Part shown: piece by piece, positions 40,309 to 52,637 of the stretch
How the letters are laid out: every line of letters starts with the position of its first letter
Position numbering within the stretch: position 1 is the stretch's first letter
Source of the DNA: Streptomyces panaciradicis
GTDB taxonomy: Bacteria; Actinomycetota; Actinomycetes; Streptomycetales; Streptomycetaceae
Direction: 5' to 3'
Assembly: GCF_023516615.1 (NCBI RefSeq)
Contig: NZ_JAMGBF010000074.1
Location: 1-64,000, forward strand
DNA length: 64,000 nucleotides
The notes under the pieces: model-generated
Database searches by the model: none
What the model was told of the DNA's origin: nothing
The model's input: the letters and a program-made list of their open reading frames with translations, nothing else
Translations under genes and position numbers: made by a program

Positions 40309-43300
40309 CGCGGCGGGCTCCCTCGGGGTCGTAGAGGACGGGGCTTGCGACGGTCACCGGGACCAGCCGGTCGCCGACGGGCGCGTAGAGCCGCTCGCCG
40401 ATGCGGTCCCGGCCGCCCTTGACCAGGGCCAGGGCGAAGGTCCGGCCCAGGGCGGCGCTGCGGTAGCTGGAGGTGACGTGCCCGAGCATCGGGACGGGCG
40501 GGGCGGGCAGCACGCTGTCGGCCACCAGATGCGTGCCCTCCGGCAGGAAGGTGGCCGGGTCCTCGGGGAGCAGGCCGACCAGGTGCTTGCGGTCGGGGCG
40601 GACGGTGTCGGCGCGGGCGTAGGAGCGCTTGCCGATGAAGTCCGGCTTCTTCTTCGACACCACCCAGCTCATGCCGAGGTCCTGCGGGGTGACCGTGCCG
40701 TCGGTGTCCTGGCCGACGATCGGGTAGCCCTTCTCGGCGCGCAGGACGTGCATGGTCTCGGTGCCGTACGGGGTGATGCCGTAGGGGGCGCCGGCCTCGT
40801 ACAGCGCCTCCCACAGGGCGAGGGCCTGCCAGGGCGAGACGTTGATCTCGTAGGCGAGTTCGCCGGAGAAGCTGATGCGGCACACACGTGCCTCGATGCC
40901 GGCGACGGTCGTCTCCCGCCAGGCCATGAACGGGAAGTCCTCGTTGGCGACGGCCAGTTGGGGCGCGAGCGAGCCGAGGACCGCGCGCGACTGGGGGCCG
41001 ACGAGGGCGACGGTGGCCCACTGCTCGGTCACGGACGTGCAGTGCACGCGCAGTTCCGGCCACTCCGTCTGCAGCCACTCCTCCATCCAGTCCAGTACGG
41101 CCGCCGCGTTGCCGGTGGTCGTGGTGACCAGGAAGCGGTCGGGGGCGAGGCGGATGACGGTGCCGTCGTCGAAGACCATGCCGTCCGGGCGGCACATCAC
41201 GCCGTAGCGGATCATGCCGACCTTCAGGGTGCTCATCATGTTGGTGTAGAGCCGGTCCAGGAGGACGCCGGCGTCCGGGCCCTGGACGTCGATCTTGCCG
41301 AGGGTGGAGGCGTCCATGAAGGCGACGCCCTCCCGGGCCGCGGCGCACTCGCGCAGCACCGCGCTCTCCATGTCCTCGCCGTCCCGCGGGTAGTACCAGG
41401 GGCGCTTCCACTGACCGACGTTCTCGAACAGCGCGCCGTGTCCGACGTGCCACTCGTGCAGGGCGGTGGTGCGCACCGGGTCGCTCAGCGCGCCGCGGTC
41501 GCGGCCGGCGAGGGCGGCGAAGGAGACCGGGGTGTAGGGCGGGCGGAACGTGGTCGTGCCGAGCTCGGAGACGTCCACGCCGAGCAGTTCGGCGACGACT
41601 CCGCTCGCCAGGACGCCGGAGGTCTTGCCCTGGTCGTTGGCGGTGCCGGCCGTGGTGTAGCGCTTGGTGTGCTCCACCGAGCGCAGCCCGGCGCCGGTGG
41701 CGCGCGACAGGTCCTCGACCGTGACGTCGCGCTGGAGGTCGACGAAACGGGGGGCGCCCTCGCGGCCGGGCACCGTGAAGACCCGCATGGGGGGTGTCGG
41801 CCGCGGCTGGGCGGGCGGCCGAGGAAGGCGCGGGGTCTCGGGCGCGTAGCCCTCGGCCTCGAGTGCCCGGGCCCCGGCCGCCGCGCCCTGCGCGAGGACG
41901 GCGGCCAGGTCGAGGACACCGCTCGCGCTGCCCGCGACCTCGACGGCCTGCCGGCAGGTGTCGGGAACGAAGCTGCCGAGCGCGTCGTCGAAGCGGAGCC
42001 GGCCTCCCGCCTGGCTGAACAGGTGCGCCACCGGGTTCCAGCCGCCCGAGACCAGCAGCAGGTCGGCGGTGAACTCCCGCTCCCCCACGGTCTGTCCGTA
42101 CGGGGCGACGGTCACCGCGGTCAGCCGCGCCGCGCCGTCCGTGCCGACGACGGCGTGCCCCGGCAGCACCTCGATGCCGGCCGCGCGGGCGCGCTCCGCC
42201 CACTCGCCCGGGTCGGTGCGGGTGTCGACGATCGCGGCGATCCCGACACCGGCCGCGTGCAGGTCCAGCGCCGCCGCGTACGCGCTGTCGTTGGTGGTGA
42301 ACACGACCGCGTGACGGCCGGGCAGGACGCCGTGCCGGTTGACGTACGTGCGGGCCGAGGCGGCCAGCATCACGCCGGGCCGGTCGTTGTCCGCGAAGGC
42401 GAGCGAGCGTTCGTGGGCGCCGGTGGCGAGGACGACGCGGCGGGCGCGGATGCGGTGGACGCGTTCGCGGGCGACGTCCGGCGGGGCGGCGGCGCCGAGG
42501 TGGTGGGTGCGGCGCTCGACGGCCAGGAGGTGGTTGTCGTCGTAGTAGCCGAAGACGGTGGTGCGGCGCAGGACCCTGACCTCGGAGGCGGCGTCCAGGT
42601 GAGCGGTGGTCTCGGCGACCCAGTCGAGGAGTTCGCCCGTGCCGAGGAGGCTGCCGCCGGGTTCGGGGCGGTCGTCGGCGAGGATGACGCGGGCGCCGCT
42701 GCGGGCCGCGGCGGCGGCCGCCGCGAGGCCGGCCGGGCCGGCGCCGACGATCAGCAGGTCGCAGTGGTCGTGCACGGCGTCGTAGCGGGCCGGGTCGGGG
42801 GTGGCGGCGAGGCGGCCCTGGCCGGAGAGGCTGCTCGCGACCAGGCCGTCGTAGAGCTCGACGGTGGTGGCGGGGAGCATCGGCTCGGGGAAGGGTTCCT
42901 CGATCTGGACGACGGCGTTGGGTTCTTCCACGCCGGCGGAGAAGATGCCTCGGGGGCGGCCGAGCTTGATGCTGGTCGCTGCCGCGATGATGCCGTTGGC
43001 GAGGAGGGCGGAGGCGAGGGTGTCTCCGTGTACGCCCTGGTATTCGGTGCCGTCGAAAGTGAAGGTGAGGGTGCGCTTGCCGGTGCGACGGTGTGCTGGG
43101 GGCTCCGCCCCCAGACCCTCGATCGGCCCTGAAGGGGCCTTGTCCTCAAAATCCCCCAGAGGGGGTACCCCCGGACAGGCTGGATCTGCCGGCCGGGGCC
43201 CGGGAGTGGGCGGGCGCTCCTCCCCCGCCCGGTACACCGCGAGGATCTCGTTCGTCGCGGTGTCGCGTACCGCGTTGAACCAGCGGCGGCAGCCCGTCGC

Positions 43301-43477
43301 GTGGCTCCAGCGTTCGGCGAAGGGGCCCTTGGGGTTGGCGCGGAAGAACAGGTAGCGGGCCCACTCCTCGTCGGTCAGGGCCGAGGGGTCCTGGGGGTAG
43401 GGGACGTGGGCCTGGCCGCCGTAGTGGAACTCGGACTCGTCGCGGGGCCCGCACCAGGGGCAGGAAATGAGCAGCAT
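40301..43477 (-). CDS. soxA: sarcosine oxidase delta-alpha subunit fusion (SoxD-SoxA in one frame)
   Basis: One uninterrupted 1058-residue frame. Residues 1-88 are a complete delta subunit with its zinc cysteines (LLISCPWCGPRDESEF; SHATGCRRWFNAV). Residues about 91-132 are a Pro/Gly-rich linker encoded by an interspersed repeat. Residues about 133-1058 are the alpha subunit: N-terminal ferredoxin-like LTFTFDGTEYQGVHGDTLAS, NAD site LLIVGAGPAGLAAAAAAARS, and C-terminal GcvT-type tetrahydrofolate domain (LGKIDVQGPDAGVLLDRLYT). Normally soxD and soxA are separate. I find no ATG, GTG or TTG between the linker and the alpha start, so alpha translation must begin at the delta ATG (43477, eight bases after GGGAG). 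The enzyme demethylates sarcosine to glycine, giving methylene-THF and peroxide. Confidence 0.92.
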   Translation of the reverse strand: MLLISCPWCGPRDESEFHYGGQAHVPYPQDPSALTDEEWARYLFFRANPKGPFAERWSHATGCRRWFNAVRDTATNEILAVYRAGEERPPTPGPRPADPACPGVPPLGDFEDKAPSGPIEGLGAEPPAHRRTGKRTLTFTFDGTEYQGVHGDTLASALLANGIIAAATSIKLGRPRGIFSAGVEEPNAVVQIEEPFPEPMLPATTVELYDGLVASSLSGQGRLAATPDPARYDAVHDHCDLLIVGAGPAGLAAAAAAARSGARVILADDRPEPGGSLLGTGELLDWVAETTAHLDAASEVRVLRRTTVFGYYDDNHLLAVERRTHHLGAAAPPDVARERVHRIRARRVVLATGAHERSLAFADNDRPGVMLAASARTYVNRHGVLPGRHAVVFTTNDSAYAAALDLHAAGVGIAAIVDTRTDPGEWAERARAAGIEVLPGHAVVGTDGAARLTAVTVAPYGQTVGEREFTADLLLVSGGWNPVAHLFSQAGGRLRFDDALGSFVPDTCRQAVEVAGSASGVLDLAAVLAQGAAAGARALEAEGYAPETPRLPRPPAQPRPTPPMRVFTVPGREGAPRFVDLQRDVTVEDLSRATGAGLRSVEHTKRYTTAGTANDQGKTSGVLASGVVAELLGVDVSELGTTTFRPPYTPVSFAALAGRDRGALSDPVRTTALHEWHVGHGALFENVGQWKRPWYYPRDGEDMESAVLRECAAAREGVAFMDASTLGKIDVQGPDAGVLLDRLYTNMMSTLKVGMIRYGVMCRPDGMVFDDGTVIRLAPDRFLVTTTTGNAAAVLDWMEEWLQTEWPELRVHCTSVTEQWATVALVGPQSRAVLGSLAPQLAVANEDFPFMAWRETTVAGIEARVCRISFSGELAYEINVSPWQALALWEALYEAGAPYGITPYGTETMHVLRAEKGYPIVGQDTDGTVTPQDLGMSWVVSKKKPDFIGKRSYARADTVRPDRKHLVGLLPEDPATFLPEGTHLVADSVLPAPPVPMLGHVTSSYRSAALGRTFALALVKGGRDRIGERLYAPVGDRLVPVTVASPVLYDPEGARRDG
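43091..43190. repeat. interspersed palindromic repeat inside the soxD-soxA reading frame
   Basis: About 100 bp with stacked hairpins: CTGGGGG-CTCCG-CCCCCAG (43096-43114), GGCCC-N5-GGGCC (43125-43139), CCCCC-AGA-GGGGG (43154-43166) and the palindrome GGGGGTACCCCC (43161-43172). Blocks such as GACCCTCGATCGGCC, TGTCCTCAAA and GGACAGGCTGGAT match an element I recall as common in Streptomyces intergenic DNA. Here it is translated as the linker of the fusion protein. Confidence 0.8.
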
Positions 43478-43497
43478 GGGGTCGGCTCCCAGGGGTC

Positions 43498-44730
43498 CTA
43501 GTGGGCGACCGCGGCCGCGCCGTGCTCGTCGACGAGCGCGCCGGTGGTGAAACGGTCGAGCGAGAAGGGGGCGTTGAGGGGGTGCGGGGTGTCGTGGGCG
43601 ATGGTGTGGGCGTAGACCCAGCCGACGCCCGGTGTGGCCTTGAAACCGCCGGTGCCCCAGCCGCAGTTGAGGTAGAGGTTGTCGACGGGGCTGAGGCCGA
43701 CGATCGGGGAGGCGTCGGGGCTGACGTCGACGATGCCGCCCCAGGTGCGCAGGACGTGGGCGCGGGCGAAGACGGGGAAGAGTTCCAGGGCGGCGGACAT
43801 CTGGTCCTCGATGATGTGGAACGCGCCGCGCTGGGTGTAGGAGTTGTAGGAGTCGATGCCCGCGCCCATCACCAGTTCGCCCTTGTGCGCCTGGCTGACG
43901 TAGACGTGGACGGCGTTCGACATGACCACCGTCGGGTGCACCGGCTCCAGCAGTTCCGACACCAGGGCCTGCAACGGGTGGCTCTGCAGCGGGAGTTCGA
44001 TGCCGGCCATGGCGGCGAGGACCGAGGTGTGCCCGGCGGAGCAGAGGGCGACCTTGCCCGCGGCGATCGGCCCCAGGCTGGTGCGGACCCCCACCACCCG
44101 GCCGTCGACCACGTCCAGGCCGGTGACCTCGCAGTTCTGGATGATGTCGATGCCCGCGGCGTCGGCGGAGCGGGCGAAGCCCCAGGCGACGTAGTCGTGC
44201 TTGGCGATGCCGGCGCGGGGCTGGTAGGTGCCGCCGAGGACCGGGTAGCGCACGTCGGGCGAGATGTTGACGATCGGGCAGACCTCCTGGACCTGCTCGG
44301 CGTCCAGCCATTCGGCGTCGACGCCGTTGAGGCGGTTCGCCTCGACGCGGCGCACGCTGTCGCGGACGTCCTGGAGGCTGTGGGCGAGGTTCAGCACGCC
44401 GCGCTGGGAGAAGAGGATGGGGTAGTCCAGTTCCTCCTCCAGGCCCTCCCACAGCTTCAGCGCGTGCTCGTAGATGCCCGCGCTCTCGTCCCACAGGTAG
44501 TTGGAGCGGATGATCGTGGTGTTGCGGGCCATGTTGCCGCCGGCCAGCCAGCCCTTCTCCAGCACGGCGACGTTGGTGATGCCGTGGTTCTTCGCCAGGT
44601 AGTGGGCGGTCGCGAGGCCGTGCCCGCCGCCGCCCACCACGATGACGTCGTACGACCGCTTCGGCTCGGGCGTGCGCCAGAGGAAGTCCGGGTGGTCGGG
44701 GAGGTCGGCGCCGGGGGTGGTGGGGCTCAT
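43498..44730 (-). CDS. soxB: sarcosine oxidase beta subunit
   Basis: A 410-residue flavoprotein, the catalytic subunit that oxidises the N-methyl group. The FAD-binding motif [20 protein letters not shown] lies at residues 26-45, with [20 protein letters not shown] (55-74) in the re-face loop and the conserved histidine region carrying the covalent FMN around [12 protein letters not shown] (about 172-183). C-terminal [20 protein letters not shown] binds substrate. The start overlaps the glyA stop (ATGA) and the stop is 20 bp before the soxDA start. Length and gene order (B, D, A, G) match heterotetrameric sarcosine oxidase operons. Confidence 0.95.
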   Translation of the reverse strand: MSPTTPGADLPDHPDFLWRTPEPKRSYDVIVVGGGGHGLATAHYLAKNHGITNVAVLEKGWLAGGNMARNTTIIRSNYLWDESAGIYEHALKLWEGLEEELDYPILFSQRGVLNLAHSLQDVRDSVRRVEANRLNGVDAEWLDAEQVQEVCPIVNISPDVRYPVLGGTYQPRAGIAKHDYVAWGFARSADAAGIDIIQNCEVTGLDVVDGRVVGVRTSLGPIAAGKVALCSAGHTSVLAAMAGIELPLQSHPLQALVSELLEPVHPTVVMSNAVHVYVSQAHKGELVMGAGIDSYNSYTQRGAFHIIEDQMSAALELFPVFARAHVLRTWGGIVDVSPDASPIVGLSPVDNLYLNCGWGTGGFKATPGVGWVYAHTIAHDTPHPLNAPFSLDRFTTGALVDEHGAAAVAH

Positions 44731-46013
44731 CGGGCGTCTCCTGCGGGTCCGGAAAGGTGCGGGTAGAGCGGGTGCCGGGCGGCCAGCGCGGCCGTGCGGG
44801 CGCGCAGGGCGGCGGTGTCCGGCTCCGGCTGGAGGGCGAGGGCGATGACGTCGGCGACGTCGGCGAAGTCGTCCTCGGTGAAGCCGCGGGTGGCCAGGGC
44901 CGGGGTGCCGATGCGCAGGCCGGAGGTGACCATGGGCGGGCGCGGGTCGAAGGGGACCGCGTTGCGGTTGACCGTGATGCCGATGTGGTGGAGGAGGTCC
45001 TCCGCCTGGCGGCCGTCGAGCGGGGACTCCCGGAGGTCGACGAGGACCAGGTGGACGTCCGTGCCGCCGGTCAGGACCTTCACCCCGGCGGCCGCCGCGT
45101 CCGGCCGGTTGAGGCGCTCGGCGAGGATGCGGGCGCCGGCCAGCGTGCGGGCCTGGCGTTCGGCGAACTCCGGGGAGGCGGCGACCTTGAAGGAGACCGC
45201 CTTCGCGGCGATGACGTGTTCCAGCGGGCCGCCCTGCATGCCCGGGAACACCGCGGAGTTGATCTTCTTGGCGAGGTCGGCGTCGTTGGTCAGGATGACG
45301 CCGCCGCGCGGGCCGCCGAGGGTCTTGTGGGTGGTCGTGGTGGTGACGTGGGCGTGCGGGACCGGGTTGGGGTGCAGTCCGGCCGCGACCAGGCCCGCGA
45401 AGTGCGCCATGTCGACCATCAGCAGGGCGCCCACCTCGTCGGCGATCCGGCGGAAGGCCGCGAAATCCAGCTGCCGGGGGTACGCCGACCAGCCCGCGAT
45501 GATCATCTTGGGGCGGTGTTCCTTGGCGAGGCGCTCGACCTCGTCCAGGTCGACCAGGTTGTCGGCCTCGGAGACGTGGTAGGGCACGACGTTCAGCATC
45601 TTGCCGCTGTAGTTGATGCGCATGCCGTGGGTGAGGTGGCCGCCGTGCGCGAGGTCGAGACCGAGGATCGTGTCGCCGGGCTGCAACAGGGCGAAGAAGA
45701 CCGCCGTGTTGGCCTGGGCGCCGGAGTGCGGCTGGACGTTGGCGAAGGCGGCGCCGAAGAGGGACTTGACCCGTTCGATCGCCAACCGCTCGGTGACGTC
45801 GACGTGTTCGCAGCCACCGTAGTAGCGCCGGCCGGGGTAGCCCTCGGCGTACTTGTTGGTGGCGACCGAGCCCTGCGCCTCCATCACGGCGGTCGGCGCG
45901 AAGTTCTCGGAGGCGATCATCTCCAGTGTGGACTGCTGGCGGTGCAGTTCGGCGGCGAGGGCCGCGTGGACCTCGGGGTCCAGCTCCGACAGCGGGGTGT
46001 TGAGCGCGTTCAT
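44727..46013 (-). CDS. glyA: serine hydroxymethyltransferase
   Basis: A 428-residue PLP enzyme interconverting glycine plus methylene-THF and serine plus THF. Motifs are [20 protein letters not shown] (residues 28-47), [20 protein letters not shown] (53-72), [20 protein letters not shown] and the PLP lysine in [16 protein letters not shown]. Full length for the family. The ATG at 46013 overlaps the folD stop (ATGA), and the stop overlaps the soxB start, so it is tightly coupled to sarcosine oxidation. It would convert the glycine and methylene-THF made by sarcosine oxidase into serine. It is presumably a second, catabolic copy. Confidence 0.96.
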   Translation of the reverse strand: MNALNTPLSELDPEVHAALAAELHRQQSTLEMIASENFAPTAVMEAQGSVATNKYAEGYPGRRYYGGCEHVDVTERLAIERVKSLFGAAFANVQPHSGAQANTAVFFALLQPGDTILGLDLAHGGHLTHGMRINYSGKMLNVVPYHVSEADNLVDLDEVERLAKEHRPKMIIAGWSAYPRQLDFAAFRRIADEVGALLMVDMAHFAGLVAAGLHPNPVPHAHVTTTTTHKTLGGPRGGVILTNDADLAKKINSAVFPGMQGGPLEHVIAAKAVSFKVAASPEFAERQARTLAGARILAERLNRPDAAAAGVKVLTGGTDVHLVLVDLRESPLDGRQAEDLLHHIGITVNRNAVPFDPRPPMVTSGLRIGTPALATRGFTEDDFADVADVIALALQPEPDTAALRARTAALAARHPLYPHLSGPAGDAR

Positions 46014-46870
46014 ACGGCGTTCGCGTTCCTCTCGGCGGCCTCGACGACGTTGGCGAGCAACATCGCGCGGGTCATGGGGCCCACGCCTCCGGGCATCGGC
46101 GCGACCCATCCGGCGACCGCGGCGGCCTCCGGGTGCACGTCGCCGACCAGCCCGTGTGCGGTGCGGGTGATACCGACGTCCAGGACGGCCGCGCCGGGGC
46201 GCAGCATGTCCTTGGTGATCAGTCCGGGCGACCCGGCGGCCGCGACGACGATGTCGGCCTCGCGGACGTGCCAGGCCAGGCCCTTGGTGCCGGTGTGGCA
46301 GAGGGTGACGGTGGCGTTCTCGGAGCGGCGGGTCAGCAGCAGGCCGATGGGGCGTCCGACGGTGATGCCGCGTCCGATCACGCAGACCCGTGCCCCGGCG
46401 AGGGGCACCTCGTGTCGGCGCAGCAGTTCGACGATGCCCCGCGGGGTGCAGGGCAGCGGCGCCTCGCTGCCCAGGACGAGCCGGCCGAGGTTCACGGGGT
46501 GCAGCCCGTCGGCGTCCTTGGCCGGGTCCATGCGGGCCAGCACGGCGTTCGCGTCCAGGTGTGCCGGGAGCGGGAGTTGGACGATGTAGCCGGTGCAGGC
46601 GGGGTCGGCGTTGAGCTGGTCGACGACGTCCTCGACCTGCCGCTGGGTCGCGTCGGCGGGCAGTTCCCGCCGGAGGGAGGCGATACCGACCTGAGCGCAG
46701 TCCCGGTGCTTCCCTGCGACGTAGGCCCGGCTGCCGGGGTCGTCCCCGACGAGAACGGTCCCGAGACCGGGCGGGCGATCACCGCCGGCGGTCAACTTGG
46801 CGACACGATCGGCCAGTTCATGCCGGATGCGGCCGGCGGTGGCCTTGCCGTCGAGTACCTGTGCTGTCAC
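46010..46870 (-). CDS. folD: bifunctional methylene-THF dehydrogenase / methenyl-THF cyclohydrolase
   Basis: A 286-residue FolD. The catalytic Lys/Tyr region is [20 protein letters not shown] (residues 49-68), the substrate loop [20 protein letters not shown], and the NADP motif [20 protein letters not shown]. The C-terminal signature [15 protein letters not shown] is present. GTG 46870 follows GGGAAGGAG at good spacing. It is the first gene of the folD - glyA - sox operon and disposes of methylene-THF by oxidation to 10-formyl-THF, which PurU (55430-56311) can hydrolyse. It lies 114 bp after the dimethylglycine oxidase gene, separated by another interspersed repeat. Confidence 0.95.
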   Translation of the reverse strand: MTAQVLDGKATAGRIRHELADRVAKLTAGGDRPPGLGTVLVGDDPGSRAYVAGKHRDCAQVGIASLRRELPADATQRQVEDVVDQLNADPACTGYIVQLPLPAHLDANAVLARMDPAKDADGLHPVNLGRLVLGSEAPLPCTPRGIVELLRRHEVPLAGARVCVIGRGITVGRPIGLLLTRRSENATVTLCHTGTKGLAWHVREADIVVAAAGSPGLITKDMLRPGAAVLDVGITRTAHGLVGDVHPEAAAVAGWVAPMPGGVGPMTRAMLLANVVEAAERNANAV

Positions 46871-46906
46871 CGACGGTGCTCCTTCCCTGACGAGGACTGG
46901 ATGCTG

Positions 46907-46959
46907 TGAAGGGGCGCGGGGAACTGCGCGACCAGCCACGACGAGCCCGCGGCCGAACA
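46907..46959. repeat. interspersed repeat relic between the dmgO and folD genes
   Basis: The segment reading TGAAGGGGCGCGGGGAACTG and on through GCGCGACCAGCCAC to GCCGAACA matches a sequence I recall as a very frequent intergenic element in Streptomyces genomes. It occupies most of the 114-bp gap. Confidence 0.65.
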
Positions 46960-46984
46960 CCGACCCGCCGCGGCCCTTCGGAAC

Positions 46985-49450
<2,466 letters not shown>

Positions 49451-49479
49451 TCAGTTGCTTTCTGCGCAACGTGATTCAG

Positions 49480-49489
49480 GTTGCGCAAC
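49480..49489. promoter_or_regulatory. GTTGCGCAAC palindrome, candidate operator of the dmgO operon
   Basis: A perfect 10-bp palindrome 56 bp before the dmgO start. A looser pair, GTTGC (49454-49458) and GCAAC (49466-49470), lies between it and the gene. The same GTTGCGCA half appears at the betB/purU and GMC dehydrogenase promoters, suggesting one regulator for all. Confidence 0.6.
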
Positions 49490-49571
49490 TCAGCGTGCCT
49501 TTCGTGGAGGGGGGTGTCAAGGGGTCCGTGACGTCGGAAAACGGCCCGAAACACGGCCTGAACACGGCAAT

Positions 49572-49613
49572 GCCCGGCGGGCGGTGCGCGAGGGTGCGCA
49601 CCGCCCGCCGGGC
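49572..49613. terminator. strong hairpin terminator after the betaine importer operon
   Basis: GCCCGGCGGGCGGTGCGC pairs perfectly with GCGCACCGCCCGCCGGGC: 18 bp, six-base loop. AACACG and CGTGTT outside the stem can pair further. It lies just beyond the stop of the substrate-binding protein gene. Confidence 0.85.
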
Positions 49614-49638
49614 GTGTTCGACCGGCCCCGGGCCGGGC

Positions 49639-50607
49639 CTACTTGAGCCAGGCGTCCACCTTGTCCTTGTTGGCGTCGACCCACTTCTTCGCGGCCGCGT
49701 CGTCGGTCATCTTGTCCTGCGCGATGTACTTGGCGACGGTGTTCTGGTCGTCGTTCGTCCAGTTGAAGTTCTTCACCAGCTTGTAGGCGGGGCTGCCGGA
49801 CTTGGCGAACTTCGTGCTGACGATCTTGTCCAGGTCGTAGACCGGGTAGTCGCAGGCGATCTTCTCCGCCACCGCGTCGCAGCCGGTCGTGTACTTGGGC
49901 AGCGACACCTTCTTCAGCGGGACCTCGGACAGGAACCACTGCGGCTCGTAGAAGTAGCCGATGACCCACTTCTTGTTCTTCTCGGCGTCCCGGAAGGACT
50001 GGATGAGCGCGGTCTCGCTGCCCGCGTACACCACCTTGAAGTTCAGCTTGAGGTTCTTCACCAGGGCCGCGTCGTTGGTGACGTAGGACGGGTCGCCGTC
50101 CAGGAGCTGGCCCTTGCCGCCCGACTCCGAGGTCTTGAAGTTCGCGGCGTACTTGTTGAGGTTCTTCCAGTCGAGGATGTCGGGGTGCGCCTTGGCCAGC
50201 CACGGCGGCACGTACCAGCCGATGATGCCCTTGTTGCCGGTCTGGCCGGCCTCCTGGGCGGTCTTCTGGCCGCTGATGTACTTCTTCTTCAGGTCGTCGT
50301 GACCCCAGTTCTCCAGGACGGTGTCGACCTCGCCGGTGCCGAAGCCCTGCCAGGCGATCTCCTCTTTGAGGTTCTTCTTGTTCACGGTGCAGCCGAGCTT
50401 GTGCTGGGCGACGTAGGCGACGACCGCCGCGTCGGCCTCGTAGCCCACCCAGGGGTTGACCGCGAGGTTGAAGGCGCCGCACTTGCCGGAGCCGCCCGCG
50501 TTGTCCGAGCCCGAGGAGGTGTCGCCGACCTTCGCACCGCCGCAGGCGGTGAGGGTGAGGCCGAGGACGGCCAGGCCGGCCGCGCCGGCACGCCAGTGTC
50601 TTGCCAT
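49639..50607 (-). CDS. proX: glycine betaine/quaternary amine ABC transporter substrate-binding lipoprotein
   Basis: A 322-residue lipoprotein. The signal peptide ends in the lipobox LTLTAC, with Cys22 as the lipidated residue. The mature domain has the OpuAC/ProX type II fold (FNLAVNPWVGYEADAAVVAY at about residues 45-64; GIIGWYVPPWLAKAHPD; VIGYFYEPQWFLSEVPL). Its aromatic residues (Trp, Tyr) would cage the trimethylammonium group. Last gene of the betB - ATPase - permease - SBP operon, 14 bp after the permease, followed by a strong terminator. It delivers betaine or choline for the catabolic genes on either side. Confidence 0.93.
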   Translation of the reverse strand: MARHWRAGAAGLAVLGLTLTACGGAKVGDTSSGSDNAGGSGKCGAFNLAVNPWVGYEADAAVVAYVAQHKLGCTVNKKNLKEEIAWQGFGTGEVDTVLENWGHDDLKKKYISGQKTAQEAGQTGNKGIIGWYVPPWLAKAHPDILDWKNLNKYAANFKTSESGGKGQLLDGDPSYVTNDAALVKNLKLNFKVVYAGSETALIQSFRDAEKNKKWVIGYFYEPQWFLSEVPLKKVSLPKYTTGCDAVAEKIACDYPVYDLDKIVSTKFAKSGSPAYKLVKNFNWTNDDQNTVAKYIAQDKMTDDAAAKKWVDANKDKVDAWLK

Positions 50608-50621
50608 GGTGTCCTGCTCCT

Positions 50622-52637
50622 TTAAGCGCTCGCGCGTCGCGCCGCTGCCTGAGTGATCCGGTCGAACATGACTCCGAGCAGTACGATGGCGAGTCCCGCC
50701 GCCAGCCCCTTGCCGTACAGCTCACCCTGCGAGAATCCGGCCACGACGTCGTAGCCGAGGGCGCCCGCTCCTACCAGGCCGCCCACCACAACCATCGACA
50801 GCACGTAGATCAGGCCCTGGTTGGTCGCGAGCGTCAGGGCACTGCGTGACATCGGCAGTTGAACCTTGGTGATGATCTGCCAGGTGTTGCACCCGGCGGA
50901 GGTGGCCGCCTCCACGGTGGTCTCCGGCACGGCCCGGATCCCGTCGGCGATGATCTTCATGGCGACGGGCGCGCCGTAGACGACGGCGGCGACGATCGCC
51001 GTGAAGCGGGTGGCGCCGAACAGCGCGAGGAACGGCACGAGATAGACGAACGGCGGCATGACCTGGGCCGCGTCGAGGCTGGGCCGGATGATGCGGTCCA
51101 CTATCGCGCTGCGGCCCATCCACACCCCGAAGACGATGCCGAGGACCATCACCAGCACGGTCGCCACCAGCGTCGAGGCCAGCGTGGTCATGGCGTCCGA
51201 CCACAGACCGGTGCCGACCAGCAGGCCCACGCACACGGCCGCCGTGACACCGGCCTTCCAGCCGCCGAGCACCACGCCCAGCACGACCAGCACCGCCCCC
51301 ACCAGCCACCACGGGGAGTCGGTGAGCAGGGTCTGGAACGGGTTGAGCAGGCCGTTGGTCAGGACGTCGCGGATGGCGTTGGTCAGGCCCGACAGGTGGT
51401 CCTGCGCCCAGTTGGTCGCGGTGTCGGCGGCACTGGCGATGTGGGTGCCGACGGTGCCGTCGCCGGGGAAGTCGGCCGCCCACAGGTAGGTGTGCGACAG
51501 GTAGATCAGGACCAGGGTGAGGACCGCGCCGGCGCCCAGCAGCGGCCGGCGCCATGTCGCGAAGCGGTCCTTGGCGTTGCGCGAGGTCTCCTCGCGGGCG
51601 CTGGCCGCGGTGGTGACCCGGTCCAGCACGATCGCCATGACGACGATGGCGAGGCCCGCGTTGAAGGCCGTGCCCACGTCGAGCGACTGCAGGGCCTGGA
51701 TGACGTTCGCGCCGAGTCCGGGGGCGTTGATGAGCGCCGCGATGGTCACCATGGCCAGGGCGGCCATGATGGTCTGGTTGACGCCCATCACCACGGTCCG
51801 CTTGGACATCGGCAGCAGGACCTTCAGCAGCGACTGGCGGCGGGTGGCGCCGAGCGAGTCGGCCGCCTCGACGGTCGTCTTCGACACGTTGCGGATGGCG
51901 TGCGCGGTGATGCGGATCGTCGGCGGGGCCGCGTAGATGACGGTGGCGATGGTGGCGGAGGCGCCGCCGATGAGGAAGATCAGGGTCAGCGGGGCGAGGT
52001 AGACGAAGGTGGGCATCGTCTGCATGAAGTCGAGGAACGGCGTGACGACCCGGTTGAAGCGGTCGGACAGCCCGGCCCACACCCCGAGCGGGATGGCGAA
52101 GAGCAGCGCCACGAACACCGCGGAGACGGTGAGCGCGAGGGTGTCCATGCTCTCCTGCCACAGGCCCTGCAGCCCGAAGAAGGTGAAGCCCGCCACCGCC
52201 AGCAGCGCCACCCGCCAGTTGCCGACGGCCCAGGAGACGTAGCCCGCCAGGCCGACCACGCCGAGCCAGCCGATCTGCGGGACCGGACGGGCGCCGGACG
52301 GCTGGGAGATCAGGTGCTGGATGAAGGTCACCAGGTTGTCGATGACCAGCCGGATCTCGTTGAAGAAGTACAGGAAGAGCGGGTTGGAGTTGCGGTTGGC
52401 GCCGATGGAGTCGTTGAGGTCGTTCAGCCATTTGTGCAGGCCGGTGAGGTCGGCCGCCGCGAGAGACAGGGTCTGTTTGCCGCGCAGCACGGCGAACAGC
52501 ACCAGCCAGACGACCAGGACGGCGCCGACCACCATGGCCCGGCTGATCCTGCGGGTCTTCTCCACGGGAGCGGCGGGGACCGTCTTCTCCGCCGTGCCCG
52601 GTTTCCCGTCGGGTTTCTCGATGGTGACGGCCATCAT
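50622..52637 (-). CDS. proW: quaternary amine ABC transporter permease, two ProW-type domains fused
   Basis: A 671-residue membrane protein with two complete BPD_transp permease domains. The first, about residues 180-365, carries the EAA loop [20 protein letters not shown]. The second, about 455-660, carries [20 protein letters not shown]. Each is preceded by extra helices, and the N-terminus has one additional helix ([18 protein letters not shown]). Most ProW/OpuAB proteins have a single such domain and act as dimers; here both halves are one chain. The ATG at 52637 overlaps the ATPase stop (ATGA); ATG 52634 is equally possible. Confidence 0.93.
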   Translation of the reverse strand: MMAVTIEKPDGKPGTAEKTVPAAPVEKTRRISRAMVVGAVLVVWLVLFAVLRGKQTLSLAAADLTGLHKWLNDLNDSIGANRNSNPLFLYFFNEIRLVIDNLVTFIQHLISQPSGARPVPQIGWLGVVGLAGYVSWAVGNWRVALLAVAGFTFFGLQGLWQESMDTLALTVSAVFVALLFAIPLGVWAGLSDRFNRVVTPFLDFMQTMPTFVYLAPLTLIFLIGGASATIATVIYAAPPTIRITAHAIRNVSKTTVEAADSLGATRRQSLLKVLLPMSKRTVVMGVNQTIMAALAMVTIAALINAPGLGANVIQALQSLDVGTAFNAGLAIVVMAIVLDRVTTAASAREETSRNAKDRFATWRRPLLGAGAVLTLVLIYLSHTYLWAADFPGDGTVGTHIASAADTATNWAQDHLSGLTNAIRDVLTNGLLNPFQTLLTDSPWWLVGAVLVVLGVVLGGWKAGVTAAVCVGLLVGTGLWSDAMTTLASTLVATVLVMVLGIVFGVWMGRSAIVDRIIRPSLDAAQVMPPFVYLVPFLALFGATRFTAIVAAVVYGAPVAMKIIADGIRAVPETTVEAATSAGCNTWQIITKVQLPMSRSALTLATNQGLIYVLSMVVVGGLVGAGALGYDVVAGFSQGELYGKGLAAGLAIVLLGVMFDRITQAAARRASA

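Noticed and set aside
43478-44494. Extension of the soxDA frame upstream into soxB
   Set aside because: The sequence there is low-complexity shadow; the delta subunit begins at a proper ATG with ribosome-binding site at 43477, and SoxB occupies the other frame.
49454-49489. Possible glycine riboswitch before the dimethylglycine oxidase gene
   Set aside because: No conserved glycine-aptamer core is visible, and the leader of about 60 bp is too short; the region is better explained by GTTGC/GCAAC operator halves.
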